DNA of 38,856 nt from Candidatus Omnitrophota bacterium (GTDB taxonomy: Bacteria > Omnitrophota > Gorgyraeia > Zapsychrales > Fredricksoniimonadaceae). The stretch is from the NCBI GenBank assembly GCA_002753465.1, contig PEAF01000013.1, positions 1 through 38,856 on the forward strand, given 5' to 3'. Position 1 is the stretch's first letter. Every line of letters starts with the position of its first letter. A model generated the notes under the pieces. It made no database searches. It was not told the DNA's origin and worked only from the letters and a program-made list of their open reading frames with translations. Positions 1-12,100 of the stretch are shown piece by piece. Made by a program: the position numbers and the translations under genes.

Positions 1-116
1 GTGATCTGAGGGATGTATTTATTCAGGTCAACGTTCTTTAAAAAAATAACAAGACCGGCCGATGTCAAAATGACCAAAGAAAGAATAACGATAAGAACAA
101 CTTTAAATACTTTCAT
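1..116 (-). CDS. AsmA-like protein, N-terminal fragment (runs off window)
   Basis: An open frame starts at ATG 116-114 and leaves the window still open. It is preceded by a good ribosome binding site (AGGAGTG, about 5 nt before the ATG). The 38 visible residues are a short basic start, one hydrophobic segment (about residues 5-29) and then VDLNKYIPQI. This 'one N-terminal TM helix followed by D-x-N-x-Y-x-P-x-I' pattern is typical of AsmA-family proteins, which are inner-membrane-anchored periplasmic proteins linked to outer-membrane assembly or lipid transport. It lies 56 nt downstream of the TPR-repeat protein on the same strand and is probably co-transcribed with it. The family call rests only on the N-terminus. 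Confidence 0.55.
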   Translation of the reverse strand, partial: MKVFKVVLIVILSLVILTSAGLVIFLKNVDLNKYIPQI

Positions 117-172
117 AAAACACTCCTGATTGCCATAGGGTGATTGCTCAACGCGAGATCACGGGAGGGACA

Positions 173-3100
173 TTATTGTTTTGTATTAATATCGAATGTG
201 TCCAGAACATCCGTTACAACGCGCTTATGATCACTGGTTAAAGCAGGGGGCGCCTCTTTTGACGAAGTAACAGCTGCTTCATGCGTGGTGACCGGTTGCG
301 GAGCAACTACAGCTGGCTTTGCCTTTAAAAGCGCACGGTCAATATCTTTAAGATATTGGGCCGTCTTCTTATACCCTTTGATAAGCCCATTGACCTGGTT
401 AAAATCTGTTTTTGAATCATTATAAAGCTTCTTCTTATATAACTCAATAGCCCCGGTATATAGACGTTCAACCCCTTCTTCAAAATCCTTGCGTATAGAC
501 GCACGCTGATCATCCAAAAGGCGTTTCTGTTCAATAACCGCCGGAGAAGCCGGAACAGCAACTGTTACAGGCGGCTCTTCCTGAGGGACTTCTTTTAATA
601 TGGACTCGACAGCTTCCTTATTCTGGCGGATAAAAACATCCGTATCTGTGTCTTTTTTGAACTTTTCTTTTTCCTCATGCATGCGACGCGTCAGGAGCTC
701 AGCCTCATTTTCGGCTTTCTTCTCATTAGCCCACTTCTCAGCCATCTGCCGTTTACGCTCTTCTTCCTTTTCAATACGGCGACGCTCTTGCTCTTCCTTC
801 AAACGGCGGTCGCGTTGAGCGCTTGACTCAAGCTGGTCAAGACGATGCCGCTCTTTCCCGGTCAATCCTTCAGCCTTGACCTTGGAGGCAGCCAAAGACT
901 CAGACTGAGCATTTGTCAGAACGGGCTTAGCATCAGCACCATCAGCCTTCTTCTGCTGCAGCGCTTCTTTATTCATGGCCGACTTCACATCAACAGGCAA
1001 TTTCTTTTGACGCGCCTCATGAATGTACTTATCGCGTGCCTGGCGATCCTTCTTTTCTTCTTCTGCGGAACCGTCAGCCTTCTTTTCAAGCATTACACGG
1101 CGCTGAAACGCATTCTCATCCTCCGTAGACCTGATCTCCTGTTCACGCTGTATCTCCATATCACGTTCAGAACCTGAGAACTGGCGTGTTTGGCGCTGCT
1201 GACGCTCTTGTTCCAATTTACCGCGCTCCCACTCCATCTTAGCCTGGGACTGACGCTCTTTAGTAAAACGCTCGTCTTCAGCGCGTTTTTCCTGCTCCTG
1301 CTTCAATTTTTCCTTGTTCAAAGACTGCTCAATCAATACAAAATACCGCTGGGCATATCGCTGGTCAGCCGCATTACCAACCTTGGAAAGTTCTTCAAAT
1401 TTGATCCGCGCTTCGCGAAAACGTTTGGCTTTATATAAAGCCGTTCCTTCCTGAGAAACCTTGACCGCACGCACAGGGTCAGGGGTATTAGGATAGCTGG
1501 ATGAAAGGGCCTCTGAAGAACCCTCTTCCTTACGTCCGATATCCCTATCCCGCATTTTTTCCTGCTGTGTACTGACCTCAAAGTCTTTTTTAGCCAAGAT
1601 ACGGTCAACACGCTTCACATAACTCATCGGTGCCTGATAGGACGAATCCGTTTGGACTGACTCAATGAACTTAACACGCGATTCAGGGAACTGTCCCGCA
1701 GAATAGAGCTGCTGCCCCTCACGGAACAAGGCGACCGCGCGCTGACGCGGCGTACCTTCGAGCTCAATAGGCTTCTTGGATTTAACAGATGTACGGAGAT
1801 TCCCTTCAGCCTTCTGCGCTAAAGACTTGCCCGCCCAATCAGCCTCAGCCTGTTCACGCCGGGTGATCATCGCTGCCTTGATCCCCTGAATATCCTTAAG
1901 CATGGCCTCAAGGTCATTGAACCTCTTCTCGACGGCTTCATATTCTTTCTTCTTGGAAAGCTCAAGGATCTCAATATTTAACGCCGCCGCCTTTTCCGCT
2001 GCATCTGTTATTCGGGCACGGTCTTTTGTTTCTGCGGCAACAAGAGCAGCCTCTCCCTGGGCACGCTCAACGCGCACCAGCAACTTGGCCGTATCTTTAT
2101 AGTCAGGAATAACTTTCTGCGCATCAATAAGCCGGTCATGTGCAGACTGATAGTCATTATTGCGCAGGAATGTCAACGCCTGCTGATATACAACTTCCGC
2201 CTTAAGCTGCGTCTCGCGCTGTGCGTCCCTCAACTTCTCAAGATCAGCACGTTCCTTCCTGCGCAGATCATCCTGCTGTTGAGCCATTTCATTCTGTACA
2301 GACTCAGCTTCTTCCTGAGCCTTCTCTTTGGCCATCTTTTTCTGAGCAAGAGCTTGTTCGACAGCTTGCTTGGATTCATTAAGGACAGCTGCCTTTTCCT
2401 GTTCCTTGGCACGCATCGCCGCATCAGCTTCAAACTTCTTCTGACGCGCAACTTCTTCTGCAACACGCCGACGTTCAGCTTCCAGATTATCGATCAAACG
2501 ATCAACCCTGGCAAATGTACGCGCCGGGTTAACTATTTTCTTGTCTTCTGATAATGCCTTGATCTGCCGATAGATCGAGTTAGAGCGTGCCGACAAAGAC
2601 TTCAAGGCCCTGCTATCATTGCGAAGCGGTATCTTGGCCACAGGTTCCTTTATAGAAGGAATTTCGGCCGCAGAACTTACAAGAACCGGTGTGCTAACAG
2701 GTTGAGCCGCGGGAATCGGGACGGGCACAACAACAGGTTCCGGAACAACAGGAACAGGGACAATAACAGGAACTGGAACTATAGAAGCCTGAGGAACAGG
2801 CTCCACTTTGTTCTTTTTGATGCTGTCCACATATTTCTGTGAAGAACGATATCCCGGCTTTACTTTATTTAAAGCCTCGAATTTGAGCAAAGCCTCATCA
2901 TATTTCTTATCTTTATAAAGCTGTACAGCTTCTTTATAAAGAGCTGTCAACTGAACATCCGAGCCCGCAACAGCTTCCACTGGCGTTGATGAAGCATTGA
3001 GCAGGTCAACGCCTTTGTCGACCGCCATTTTACGTAATTTTGAAAGATTACTGCGCACAGCCTTATAATCCGGATAGAGCGTTTCGACTTCATTGAACTT

Positions 3101-6043
3101 ATTAAAAGCGTCAACGACCTTACCTGCACTCATGGCCGAAGACGCTTCCTTATAAAGAGCATCCGCCTTATTCAATAACTCCTTCTGCTGAGCTGACTTT
3201 TTATCACGCATATCCTGGTCAAGGCGAGAGAGATACGAGCGGACTTTCTGATAATCAGGCGCTACCTTTACAACTTCAAGGAATTTGGCTTTAGACGCTT
3301 CAAGATCGCCATCATGATAAAGCGTGACCGCCTGGGCATACGGCTCCGCGGCCTGCTGCTCTGCCAATACCCGCTTCTGCCTCGATGTCTCGTCACTGAT
3401 ATCAGCATCAATACGTGAAAGATACATCTTCACATTTTTATAGTTCTGGTCAACCGCCGTCAATTCAAGGAATTTAGCCTTCGCCTCTAAAAACTTCCGG
3501 TCCGCATGTAACTTTATAGCTTCAGCGTAAAGCCTGTCAGATAAGCGTACTTTTTCATCTTTAGCCAGACGCGCTTCAAGTGCTGCCATGTCCTTATCGA
3601 TACGCGCAAGGTACGCCGCTGATTCTTTATAGCCAGGAAGTAAAGCCTGCACCTGAATGAACTTGTTCTTCGCATCAGGAAAGTTGGTTTCGTTATATAG
3701 ATCAACAGCCTGTTTATAAATCGGCTCGGCCTGCTGTGATTTACTGCGAAGCTCATCATCCCTTTTCTTGCGGGCAATGTCCCCGTCAATACGCGCAAGA
3801 TAAGTCAGTGTATCTTTGTACCCGGAATAAATAACCTCAACTTTGACAAATTTTTCCTTGGCTTCAACAAACTCATTACTTTGATGCAGGGCAACAGCTT
3901 GCGCATAGATCTGTTCGGCCTGCTCTGCTCTCTGGCGATCGAGCTCATCTTTCTTCTGTTTGTCGATCTTTACGTCAATAACACCGAGGATATGGGTCGT
4001 CTCTTTATACCCCGGATAAATAACCTCGACCTGCAAAAAAGCCTCTTTAGCTTTTATGTATTCACCGTTCTCATACATGGCTAAGGCCTGATTGTAAATA
4101 CCCCTAACCTGCGTTTCCTTCATACGTGCCAAGTCGGACTCTTTTTTACGCATGATATCATCGTCGATGCGGTCCAAATAATCCGGCGTCTGTTTATAAT
4201 TAGGTACAACAGACTCAACCGCTACGAACTGCTTTTTAGCTTCTTCATACTGTCCGGCTTGATAAAGGGCTAAGGCCTGCACATAAGCACCGTCAGCCTC
4301 TTTTTCACGGCTCGCGCGCAATCTGGCCTGTTCATACTGAATGATCTCATCATCAATACGGTTCAAATACGCCTTGGTCTTTTTATAATCAGGCAAAATT
4401 CGTTCTACTTCGATGAATTTGACTTTGGCAGCCTGAAGATCCTTGGCATCATAGGCCACAAGCGCCTGAGCATAAACGACTTCAGCCTGATCACGGATAA
4501 CGCGCATTTTCTCAACTTCATCACGCTGAGCGTCCAGTGACGCTTGGGTCTTTTGCGTCTTGACCAGCAGTTCGATGTCTTCATCAATACGCTTCAGGCG
4601 CGCACGCGTCGATTTATAATCCGGAACGCGCTGATCGACCTCCAGCAGCTTTTCCTTGGCCTCAATCAAACGACCCGTCTGATAAAGGCGCATGCCTTCC
4701 TCATAAGCGGCATCTGCCTCAGAAGTAACCCGCCTGAAGTTTTCCTTCTCTTCCTTGCGGCGCGCCATTTCTTCTTCCCATATACGGCGCTCGTCCTCTG
4801 TCTTTTTCTTCAATGCTTCCTGCTCAACTGCCTGCTTGGAAGACTCAGCGATCCGTTTAAGGTAATCCTGTGTGGATTTATAGTGAGGATAAATACCCTC
4901 AACCTCATCGAATTTATCTTTAGCTTGAGCCAAAAGATTTTTATCAAAAAGCGCAACGGCTGCCTGATAAACGAAATCAGCCTGGTCTTTTACCTGTGCC
5001 AAACGGTCCTGCTCACGCAGATCAAGCGCTTTACGGCGATCTTCTTCGGCCTTCTTCTCTTTTAGGACCTCTTCCCAACGCTGCTTCTCAAGCTCTCGCT
5101 GACGCTCGACTGTGATCTGTTTTTTTTCATCCTGAATATCGTTTTCAATGCGCGTCAGATAAGCCCGTGTCACTTTAAAATCCGGAACAACCCACTCAAC
5201 CTGCTGGAACTTATCACGTGCCGCTAAATATTTATGGTCATTATAAAGAGCGATCGCCTCGTCATATACCGTCTGAGCCTGCTTACGCAACTGCTCCTTA
5301 CGATCCTCTTCTTTCTTGTCTATCTCTTTGCGCCACAGTTCTTTTTCACGCAGGCGCGCTACCTCGACCTCTTGCTGCTGAGACTCAATTTCTTTTTTTT
5401 GCGCCTTGAGATTCCACTGTTCATATTGAGCGATATCCTGCTCAACGATCTGTAAATAACTGCGCACCGCCTTATAATCCGGAGCCATTTCCTCAACAAG
5501 CAGGAAACTTTCTTTCGCTTCACGGAATTTCTGCTGCTTGTACAGACTTACGGCAGCCGCGTAAGCGTTCTCTGCCCGCTCCAGGAGCATCTTCTGATCT
5601 TCTGTCATGCGCCGGTCTTCATCACCGCTTTGCTTTTGGATCGCGGCCGCCTGAAGCTTTGAACGACGCTCGCTTTCATTGATGTAATACGTCATTTCGG
5701 GGTGTTCAGTAATACGGATAGCCTTATCGAACAACTGGCGCGCCTCTTCAAGGCGACCCTCTTCCTGAAGCTTCAAAGCCTGCTGGTAATATTCCCGGGC
5801 TTTTTCTTCACGCTGTTGATTGCGCTTGATGATCGCCTGCTCTTTGATCTTCTCATTAACAGTTTTGATATTATCTTTGGATTTCTTGATAAGAAGCTTA
5901 AGGTCATAAACATAATTTGACTGAGCCTTATCTTCACGAAGGACTGAAGGTCGGCCATCTGCAACGGTTTGCGCGTATGCCTCGGCCACGGCCAGAAAGG
6001 CGACAACAAAGATAATGAGTAGGGCGATGCGGTATTGTTTCAT
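173..6043 (-). CDS. Giant secreted TPR-like repeat / coiled-coil protein (1956 aa)
   Basis: A signal peptide (residues 1-24, ending AEAYA|Q) points to export to the periplasm. Most of the protein is a solenoid of about 18 diverged units of about 45 conserved residues. Each unit follows the pattern Y-x2-A-x2-LY-x4-(Y/F)-x2-AK-x-KF-x2-V-(D/E)-x3-PDYK-x4-YL-x-RIDxDI, with a charged helical linker between units. Thirteen units run roughly from residue 155 to 1070. A Pro/Val-rich linker (about 1076-1118, VPVPVVPEPV-type) follows, then four more widely spaced units embedded in long, highly charged Lys/Glu/Arg/Gln coiled coil (about 1550-1830). The last unit is near residue 1880. TPR-like repeats usually bind proteins or peptidoglycan-associated partners; no catalytic motif is visible. 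The gene follows the 3338-aa surface protein by 73 nt. That protein ends in two units of similar pattern, which suggests a physical partnership. No clear Shine-Dalgarno is seen. The specific function is unknown. Confidence 0.85.
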   Translation of the reverse strand: MKQYRIALLIIFVVAFLAVAEAYAQTVADGRPSVLREDKAQSNYVYDLKLLIKKSKDNIKTVNEKIKEQAIIKRNQQREEKAREYYQQALKLQEEGRLEEARQLFDKAIRITEHPEMTYYINESERRSKLQAAAIQKQSGDEDRRMTEDQKMLLERAENAYAAAVSLYKQQKFREAKESFLLVEEMAPDYKAVRSYLQIVEQDIAQYEQWNLKAQKKEIESQQQEVEVARLREKELWRKEIDKKEEDRKEQLRKQAQTVYDEAIALYNDHKYLAARDKFQQVEWVVPDFKVTRAYLTRIENDIQDEKKQITVERQRELEKQRWEEVLKEKKAEEDRRKALDLREQDRLAQVKDQADFVYQAAVALFDKNLLAQAKDKFDEVEGIYPHYKSTQDYLKRIAESSKQAVEQEALKKKTEDERRIWEEEMARRKEEKENFRRVTSEADAAYEEGMRLYQTGRLIEAKEKLLEVDQRVPDYKSTRARLKRIDEDIELLVKTQKTQASLDAQRDEVEKMRVIRDQAEVVYAQALVAYDAKDLQAAKVKFIEVERILPDYKKTKAYLNRIDDEIIQYEQARLRASREKEADGAYVQALALYQAGQYEEAKKQFVAVESVVPNYKQTPDYLDRIDDDIMRKKESDLARMKETQVRGIYNQALAMYENGEYIKAKEAFLQVEVIYPGYKETTHILGVIDVKIDKQKKDELDRQRAEQAEQIYAQAVALHQSNEFVEAKEKFVKVEVIYSGYKDTLTYLARIDGDIARKKRDDELRSKSQQAEPIYKQAVDLYNETNFPDAKNKFIQVQALLPGYKESAAYLARIDKDMAALEARLAKDEKVRLSDRLYAEAIKLHADRKFLEAKAKFLELTAVDQNYKNVKMYLSRIDADISDETSRQKRVLAEQQAAEPYAQAVTLYHDGDLEASKAKFLEVVKVAPDYQKVRSYLSRLDQDMRDKKSAQQKELLNKADALYKEASSAMSAGKVVDAFNKFNEVETLYPDYKAVRSNLSKLRKMAVDKGVDLLNASSTPVEAVAGSDVQLTALYKEAVQLYKDKKYDEALLKFEALNKVKPGYRSSQKYVDSIKKNKVEPVPQASIVPVPVIVPVPVVPEPVVVPVPIPAAQPVSTPVLVSSAAEIPSIKEPVAKIPLRNDSRALKSLSARSNSIYRQIKALSEDKKIVNPARTFARVDRLIDNLEAERRRVAEEVARQKKFEADAAMRAKEQEKAAVLNESKQAVEQALAQKKMAKEKAQEEAESVQNEMAQQQDDLRRKERADLEKLRDAQRETQLKAEVVYQQALTFLRNNDYQSAHDRLIDAQKVIPDYKDTAKLLVRVERAQGEAALVAAETKDRARITDAAEKAAALNIEILELSKKKEYEAVEKRFNDLEAMLKDIQGIKAAMITRREQAEADWAGKSLAQKAEGNLRTSVKSKKPIELEGTPRQRAVALFREGQQLYSAGQFPESRVKFIESVQTDSSYQAPMSYVKRVDRILAKKDFEVSTQQEKMRDRDIGRKEEGSSEALSSSYPNTPDPVRAVKVSQEGTALYKAKRFREARIKFEELSKVGNAADQRYAQRYFVLIEQSLNKEKLKQEQEKRAEDERFTKERQSQAKMEWERGKLEQERQQRQTRQFSGSERDMEIQREQEIRSTEDENAFQRRVMLEKKADGSAEEEKKDRQARDKYIHEARQKKLPVDVKSAMNKEALQQKKADGADAKPVLTNAQSESLAASKVKAEGLTGKERHRLDQLESSAQRDRRLKEEQERRRIEKEEERKRQMAEKWANEKKAENEAELLTRRMHEEKEKFKKDTDTDVFIRQNKEAVESILKEVPQEEPPVTVAVPASPAVIEQKRLLDDQRASIRKDFEEGVERLYTGAIELYKKKLYNDSKTDFNQVNGLIKGYKKTAQYLKDIDRALLKAKPAVVAPQPVTTHEAAVTSSKEAPPALTSDHKRVVTDVLDTFDINTKQ

Positions 6044-6116
6044 GTACTTTTATGGTGTCTCCGACGAGAACGAACGGAAATCATTGCAATTAACTGCATT
6101 ACCGATTGAAACGGAG

Positions 6117-9100
6117 TTATTCTAGCACAGCCTTTGAAGCTTCTTCCACAATTTTCTCCCACAATTTTCTAGCCTGCCAAAAGTCACCTTTATCAAAAGA
6201 TTGCTTGGCGCGCTGGAACGCGTTATAAATACCTTCTTCCCAGGCAATATGCTGGCGCACGAATTGTGCCGCTTCTTCATACATCATCTGCGTGGCAAGT
6301 ATAATATTCTTGTAAAGCTGCTTGGCATCCTCATACTTGCCGCTGGCATTCGCGCTTAAAGCATCCTGATACATCTTATTAAGTTCATTAACCAAAGGAC
6401 CATCCTTGCGGGTTAATTCATCCTTGATCATTTTCTTGGCATAAAGATCAACACGATGATCCAGCCATCTAGACTTGGACCTGGCACGCTCCTCGGGGCT
6501 CTGATCATAAAGCTTGCCCGTCATACGGATGAACGGCCCCTGGACCGTATAATCAAGATTCGTCAGGTCATCTACAAAGTTTGTAAAATTATACCCGACA
6601 CCTAACTCAATGTTGTCATTCATGCCGTGAACCGCCTCGACCAGGAATCCCGTTTTACTGTCTTTAGCCTCTTTGACCGTCAGCATCCTGTATTCGGCAC
6701 CGATCTTCCAGTCCCTGTTAATGGTATAATTGGCCCTGTTGATCAAAAGCCAGGTGTGGGTTTTGGCGAACTCAAATCCTGCGACCTTCTCATCCATAAT
6801 ACGCATCGCCAGCTTCTCAACCAACTCCCACTTTTCATTAAGCTCAAGGGCGGCGCCAGCGGTCACAACATGCATTTTAGTCGCCTGAACATCAGTGGTC
6901 GCAGCCTGACTGGCAGGAGCCATGTTCTCTTTATACGTGTATTCGCCGAAAACATTCAGCCTGTCCATCGCAATAGGACGATACGCCGCGCCTAACATGA
7001 TCTCTTTATAACTTGCTTCGGATTTCTTGGTTTCCTTATTCAATGTCGTCGAATAAGAGAACTTACCTTTAACCGATGTCTGATCATTGACCTTCCCTTC
7101 AGCGGATTGATAGAAAACAACTTGCTGTTTGTCAACGACGCCTGTGTCCAAACGCACCTCTGCCTTCGTAGAGCTCTGGAATACTGGCGCAGCTCCCGCT
7201 TCAGTACCTTTCTGGACATAGCCAACCCCTCCCGTGATCACCAGGCGGTCGGTCACCGTACCATCAACATTCTGCACCTTGCCTTTTTCCAAAGTCCCCT
7301 GTAAAGCCACGCGATCATTGATATCCCCGCTCAGGCCAAAAATATTTGAATCAGAAACGCCCGTCGTACCGATACCAATAGACTGTTTGCGTGCATACGA
7401 TGTCTCAACCGAATGACCATCTTTAACCTTGGCGATTTTGTATGTATCCGCCTTATCCTGTCCGCCAGCACCAAAACCGAAAGACCGCTCAGTCCCGACC
7501 TGCGTTGTGGCATTCATCATTCCTGTCTCACCTGCCGTTATCACCGTTGACTTGCCGCCAGTCGCATTATCTTCGATTTTAACGCCTGTTGATGATGCGC
7601 GCCCTTCATTGCCGCGGCGTGTACCACCCAAAGACAAGGCCTGGCGTGTCTTACCAAGATCAGAAGATTGCGTGGTCTCGACACCGGCTGTAACATCCGC
7701 ATCCGTACCGACCTTTGTGGCAACACCCAAGGCGACCGTTTTTTCCGCCGCTACCCCCGACGGCTTCTGCGTTAAACTGACTGCTGTCTGCAATGAAGTA
7801 CTATCATTGATATTGCCTTTGCCGGCAACAGTAACGGTATGCAGATCCTCACCGGATCGCGCCTTGGCCAGGGTATAATCTGTTGACAGGGCCAAACGGG
7901 GCGTAACATTGGCACTCAGGCCGACCTTGGTAGCCGTGCCGTCAGTCCCGACCGTCTCATCAACACTTGCGCTCATCTTGGCCGTCAACTGGCGTTTGAC
8001 GCCAAGGGTGGTTGCCTGCCCGACACCTCCCAAAACCTTTCGCTGATGCCGGAAAACAAGGTCGGTTTTCTCATTAAGCACATACTCAGCCTGAAATGCC
8101 GCCGCAGCCGCCTGGGTATTCGTTGTTGATATGTAATCCTTCGACTTATCCTTGACCTGAGTGCTCTGGAACTCATACGTCAGACGTAAACGGCGGGCAT
8201 CATGCACCAACTGGACCATGGTCGTTGTTGTTTCCTGGGCACCCACCTGCATCGCCGTCTGCAGATTACCCTGATCGATCAAACGCTGCACATCACGGCT
8301 AGCCGTTAAACGGGTGACCGGCGTCAGATCGAACGTCAACGCCAGCCCTGTGAGCTCCTTGCCCTGCTGGGATAAAGTATTTCCGGTTGAATAACCAGCA
8401 TCGATCCACTTGTAATAACTCTTTAATCCCACACGGTCGAACAACCGTGAATCCTGTCTGATCCCATAGGCCTTGCCGGTAACATCATTGGATGATGCCA
8501 ATTCGGCAAAAGTAATGCCGCCGTCAGTGGAAATAAAATTATTCTGCCCCGTGGATGATGTTTGCGCATACTCGGCCTGCACCGTTGTATTTTGCCCTAA
8601 ATGCACGGTCACGTCCTGGCCCTTGAGCTGGTAGTCACGGTCAGCCTGCGCCTCGGTCACATAGGTAGCCCCCGCCACCACGTTCTTACCGATCGCCTGG
8701 GTCACGCGTGCACCGCGCGTCGCCTCGGCTAACTGGTCACGGACAAAATATTCATAATCTGAAACAACATAGACCGGATCGCCATTCAAAAGACCATTGG
8801 ATATAAGCCGGTTGTTATCAACAAGCATGGAAACCGGTCGCCAGAACAAAACACGGCCCGTCGAATAATCAACGTCATAATCAACGCCCGACTTGAGATC
8901 GATCGACGATTTAACAAGACCGGTAACACTGTCTCTCACCTCGACTTTCATCTTATCGGTCCCGCTGACGACATCCTGGTTCTTCAGGTAATAGAGGGAC
9001 CCTCCCGTGCTCAGGAATTCATTGTGCGCCGTACGTTGATGCGTTTCGGCGTGAAAAACCACGACATTTGTCCGGGGTTCGCCATATGGCGTAGAGGCGA

Positions 9101-12100
9101 CCGTCTTGTAATCAAGCTTGCCACCGTAGAGGGTGCGGGTATAATTCGCAAAATCTGTATTGTTAAAGGCAACCGCATAGTTACCCCAGATCGCCTGGGA
9201 CTTATCCCAGTCGACGGCCAAATAAAGAGGGCCCTCCGTGTCGGTGGCATCATAATTTACAGTCGAGGAATCGCCATAAAGCGGATAGTACTGTTCGTCT
9301 TTGAATGTCCTTAGCGCTTCCTTGCGCTGGCGCTCGGTATCGAAAGATGACGTTACAACATATTTACCCTTGACCTTGCCCTTCAGGTAATATGCCATCT
9401 TGCCTTCTGAATAAAACCCGGGCAGATATTTGTCATCATTTTTGATGGGCTCAATACTGCCCTTGTTCGTATTAAACCCGACCTTGCCATCACCCATGGC
9501 CACAAACATCATGTAATCTTCACCAACCTTCAGCTGCTTCCTGTAACGCTGCGTGGCCACGCTTTGGGGCTCAATAACATTAGCCAGCGCCCCTCCTGTT
9601 ACAGCGACCCCGCCGGAAGGCTTAGAAGGCTGCGAAGCCGCACTCAAAGCCCCCATGGCATTGGAAACCTCCAGTTCATAATCCCCGTCAGGTAAAATAA
9701 CTTCCATGGGCACAAAATTCTGACCATCAGACCCGCTGAGAAGTTCACGCGCGGTCAGTCCCTGACGTTGCAAAACCGGCACTTCCGTAAAGAATTCGCC
9801 GTTTTTCAGGATCCTGACCTGCCGAACATCTGCCGCGGCAGACTTAAGCACAAGCGTATCGCCCTTCACCCAGATATTCTGCTGCTTGAGCGTATTGCCT
9901 GCGACCAGGGTTGTCAGAAAAGCACGGTACTTCAACGCGCGTGTCGCGACTTCCTGGATCTTCTCCTGGTCCGTACGCTGACGCTGACGCTCCGTCATTT
10001 CTGCGTCTGTCAGTACTTTCAATGCCAGCAAAGACTCCCTCGTTTCATCCCACTGCTCATTTTCATTCCTGACCTTCAGGACATACGCGTACTTACGCTC
10101 TGTGCGGATATACCTGCCCGAACTATCACGACCATCCCAGTAGATCGGATCAAACACATTGGCACGAGAACCTTTGAATGAACGTACCAGCTTTTTGGTA
10201 TCCGCGTCGATAATATCAAGCTGCCACGACGCAATGAATGGGGCATAGTTCATGAACATCCTGAACTCGATCTGTTCGATCACGGCATCATTATGAAAAA
10301 GAATGTTCTCATTGAACGTGTTGATATTAAGCCTGGGCACAGGCTTTGACGGCTGCTGGTCGATCAAAAATTCCTTCTGGAAGAACTGCGCATCCTTACC
10401 GACGATCTGATCATTGCTCATGTTAACGCCGAAGTTGACCTTGACAATACTTCCCGGCGTCACATCAAGGACCTGAACTTTATCGGTTGTCAAATAGGCG
10501 CCCTGCGGCAGGGAGCGCTCATCCAGCCTTAATAAGTGCCTGCCCGGCAAAAGGGCGGGGACACTGAACTGCCCGTTCTTGTCCGCCGTAACAACCGTTC
10601 CATCCTCCATGACCAGCCTTACATTCGGCACAGGGCCCTCAACGACCTGCTCACGATCCTCAGCAATGTAATCCGGATCATCCTGACGCCCATTCTCATT
10701 CAAGTCATAAAAGACCTTGCCGAAAACTGTACCCGCATCAAATAACGGATCCAGGACCACCTTAACTACCGCCTGGGCACGATTGGAAATGATCGCACCA
10801 TTGGCATATTTCATGACAGCTGTATTCTCATAACCACCCGGAACAACGCCGGAACCGATCACCAACTGATACCGTAACATTTTCTTCTGAAGCGGTGCAA
10901 ATTGACCGGCAATAAATGTCAACGGACGATTCCCCTTCGGATCAGCTATCGGAATGCCGTCAATCTGTGCACGGCCCGCCATGTATTTAAAACCAGGAGG
11001 GATAACATCTATGAGCATTGGGATCGTCACTGTATTCTTCGTTAAAAGGCTTTCAATGGAAACAGTGTAGGTCACGACCTCACCCACCCTTGCCTCGGAC
11101 TTGTTCGCTGTTTTTTCTATTTTAAAGATATTCGGCGAAGGATCTAATGGCTGGTCAATGGTCTGCACAGCCCCTGTCATCTCAAAAACTTCACCGCGAG
11201 AACCAAGGACAACACTGCGCCCGGCCGGCATCTTTGCCGCCTCAAGCGTCGAGGGGTAAATATAACCGGGGGTCTCAATAACAACTTTGAAGAATCCCGA
11301 TTTGGTCAGGAACGAATACAACCCGTCAGCACCTGTCGTCATGGGATTATAAATATCAGCATCAATATCAACACCCGGTACCGGAAGGCTTCCGTCCGCC
11401 TTCAGCACCGTAACAACCGACCCTTCAAGAGGATTACTTGACCCTGAATCAAAAACAGTACCCCGTATGTCGTGGATAACATAGATGAAAATCTCGCTGG
11501 AAACACCGTCGACAATGATCGACACCTGATTAAAACCGCGCGGCAATGCGCGGGTCAGGTCAAACGAGAATTCACCAGATCCGTTTACTGTCCCGGTCCC
11601 CGCGTAGGTCTCCGAAGGAATGGTCAGCAGCATACCGCCATCCTTGTTAAGAACGACCACATCTACCGTCTGGCCCGGCTTGGCATGTCCCGTGATCCTT
11701 GGCGTGGTGTCGATCAAAAGGTCATTATTGCCCGGCGACACAATAACGGGCACCTGTGCCGTACCCGGGGACGCAACAACAGTCAATGCGGACGTGTTCC
11801 CGGCGTGAATATCGAAATATGGCGTAAGCGAACGGTCAAATGCCCCCGCACTGATATCAAGGGCTGTCTTTGTCACGGTAAGCTGAGCGGCATCATCATT
11901 GCCCAGCACAACACGGTAACTGCCGTTAACATCCGCACGCGACGTCGCTACAACGGCGCCTGTTCCGTCTTTGATCGTCACAACCTCACCCGGCAAGTTA
12001 TGGCCAATGATCACCGGAACTTCTCCGACCGTCCGGTTATTCACCGGCGCCAAAAGGTCAAGCTTAAAGAACAGCCAGTGCTGATTAGTCTTAGCGCCGC

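Noticed and set aside
5218-5455. Plus-strand open frames within the 1956-aa repeat gene
   Set aside because: They mirror the repeat coding sequence in other frames, have no ribosome binding site and have biased, non-protein-like composition.
6044-6116. Possible hairpin or attenuator between the giant surface gene and the TPR-repeat gene
   Set aside because: Only short CTCCG/CGGAG arms far apart; the interior does not pair.
9971-9992. CTGACG tandem triplets within the giant gene
   Set aside because: Only a few copies, encoding Arg/Gln-rich coding sequence (RQRQR-type); a codon-level coincidence rather than a repeat array.
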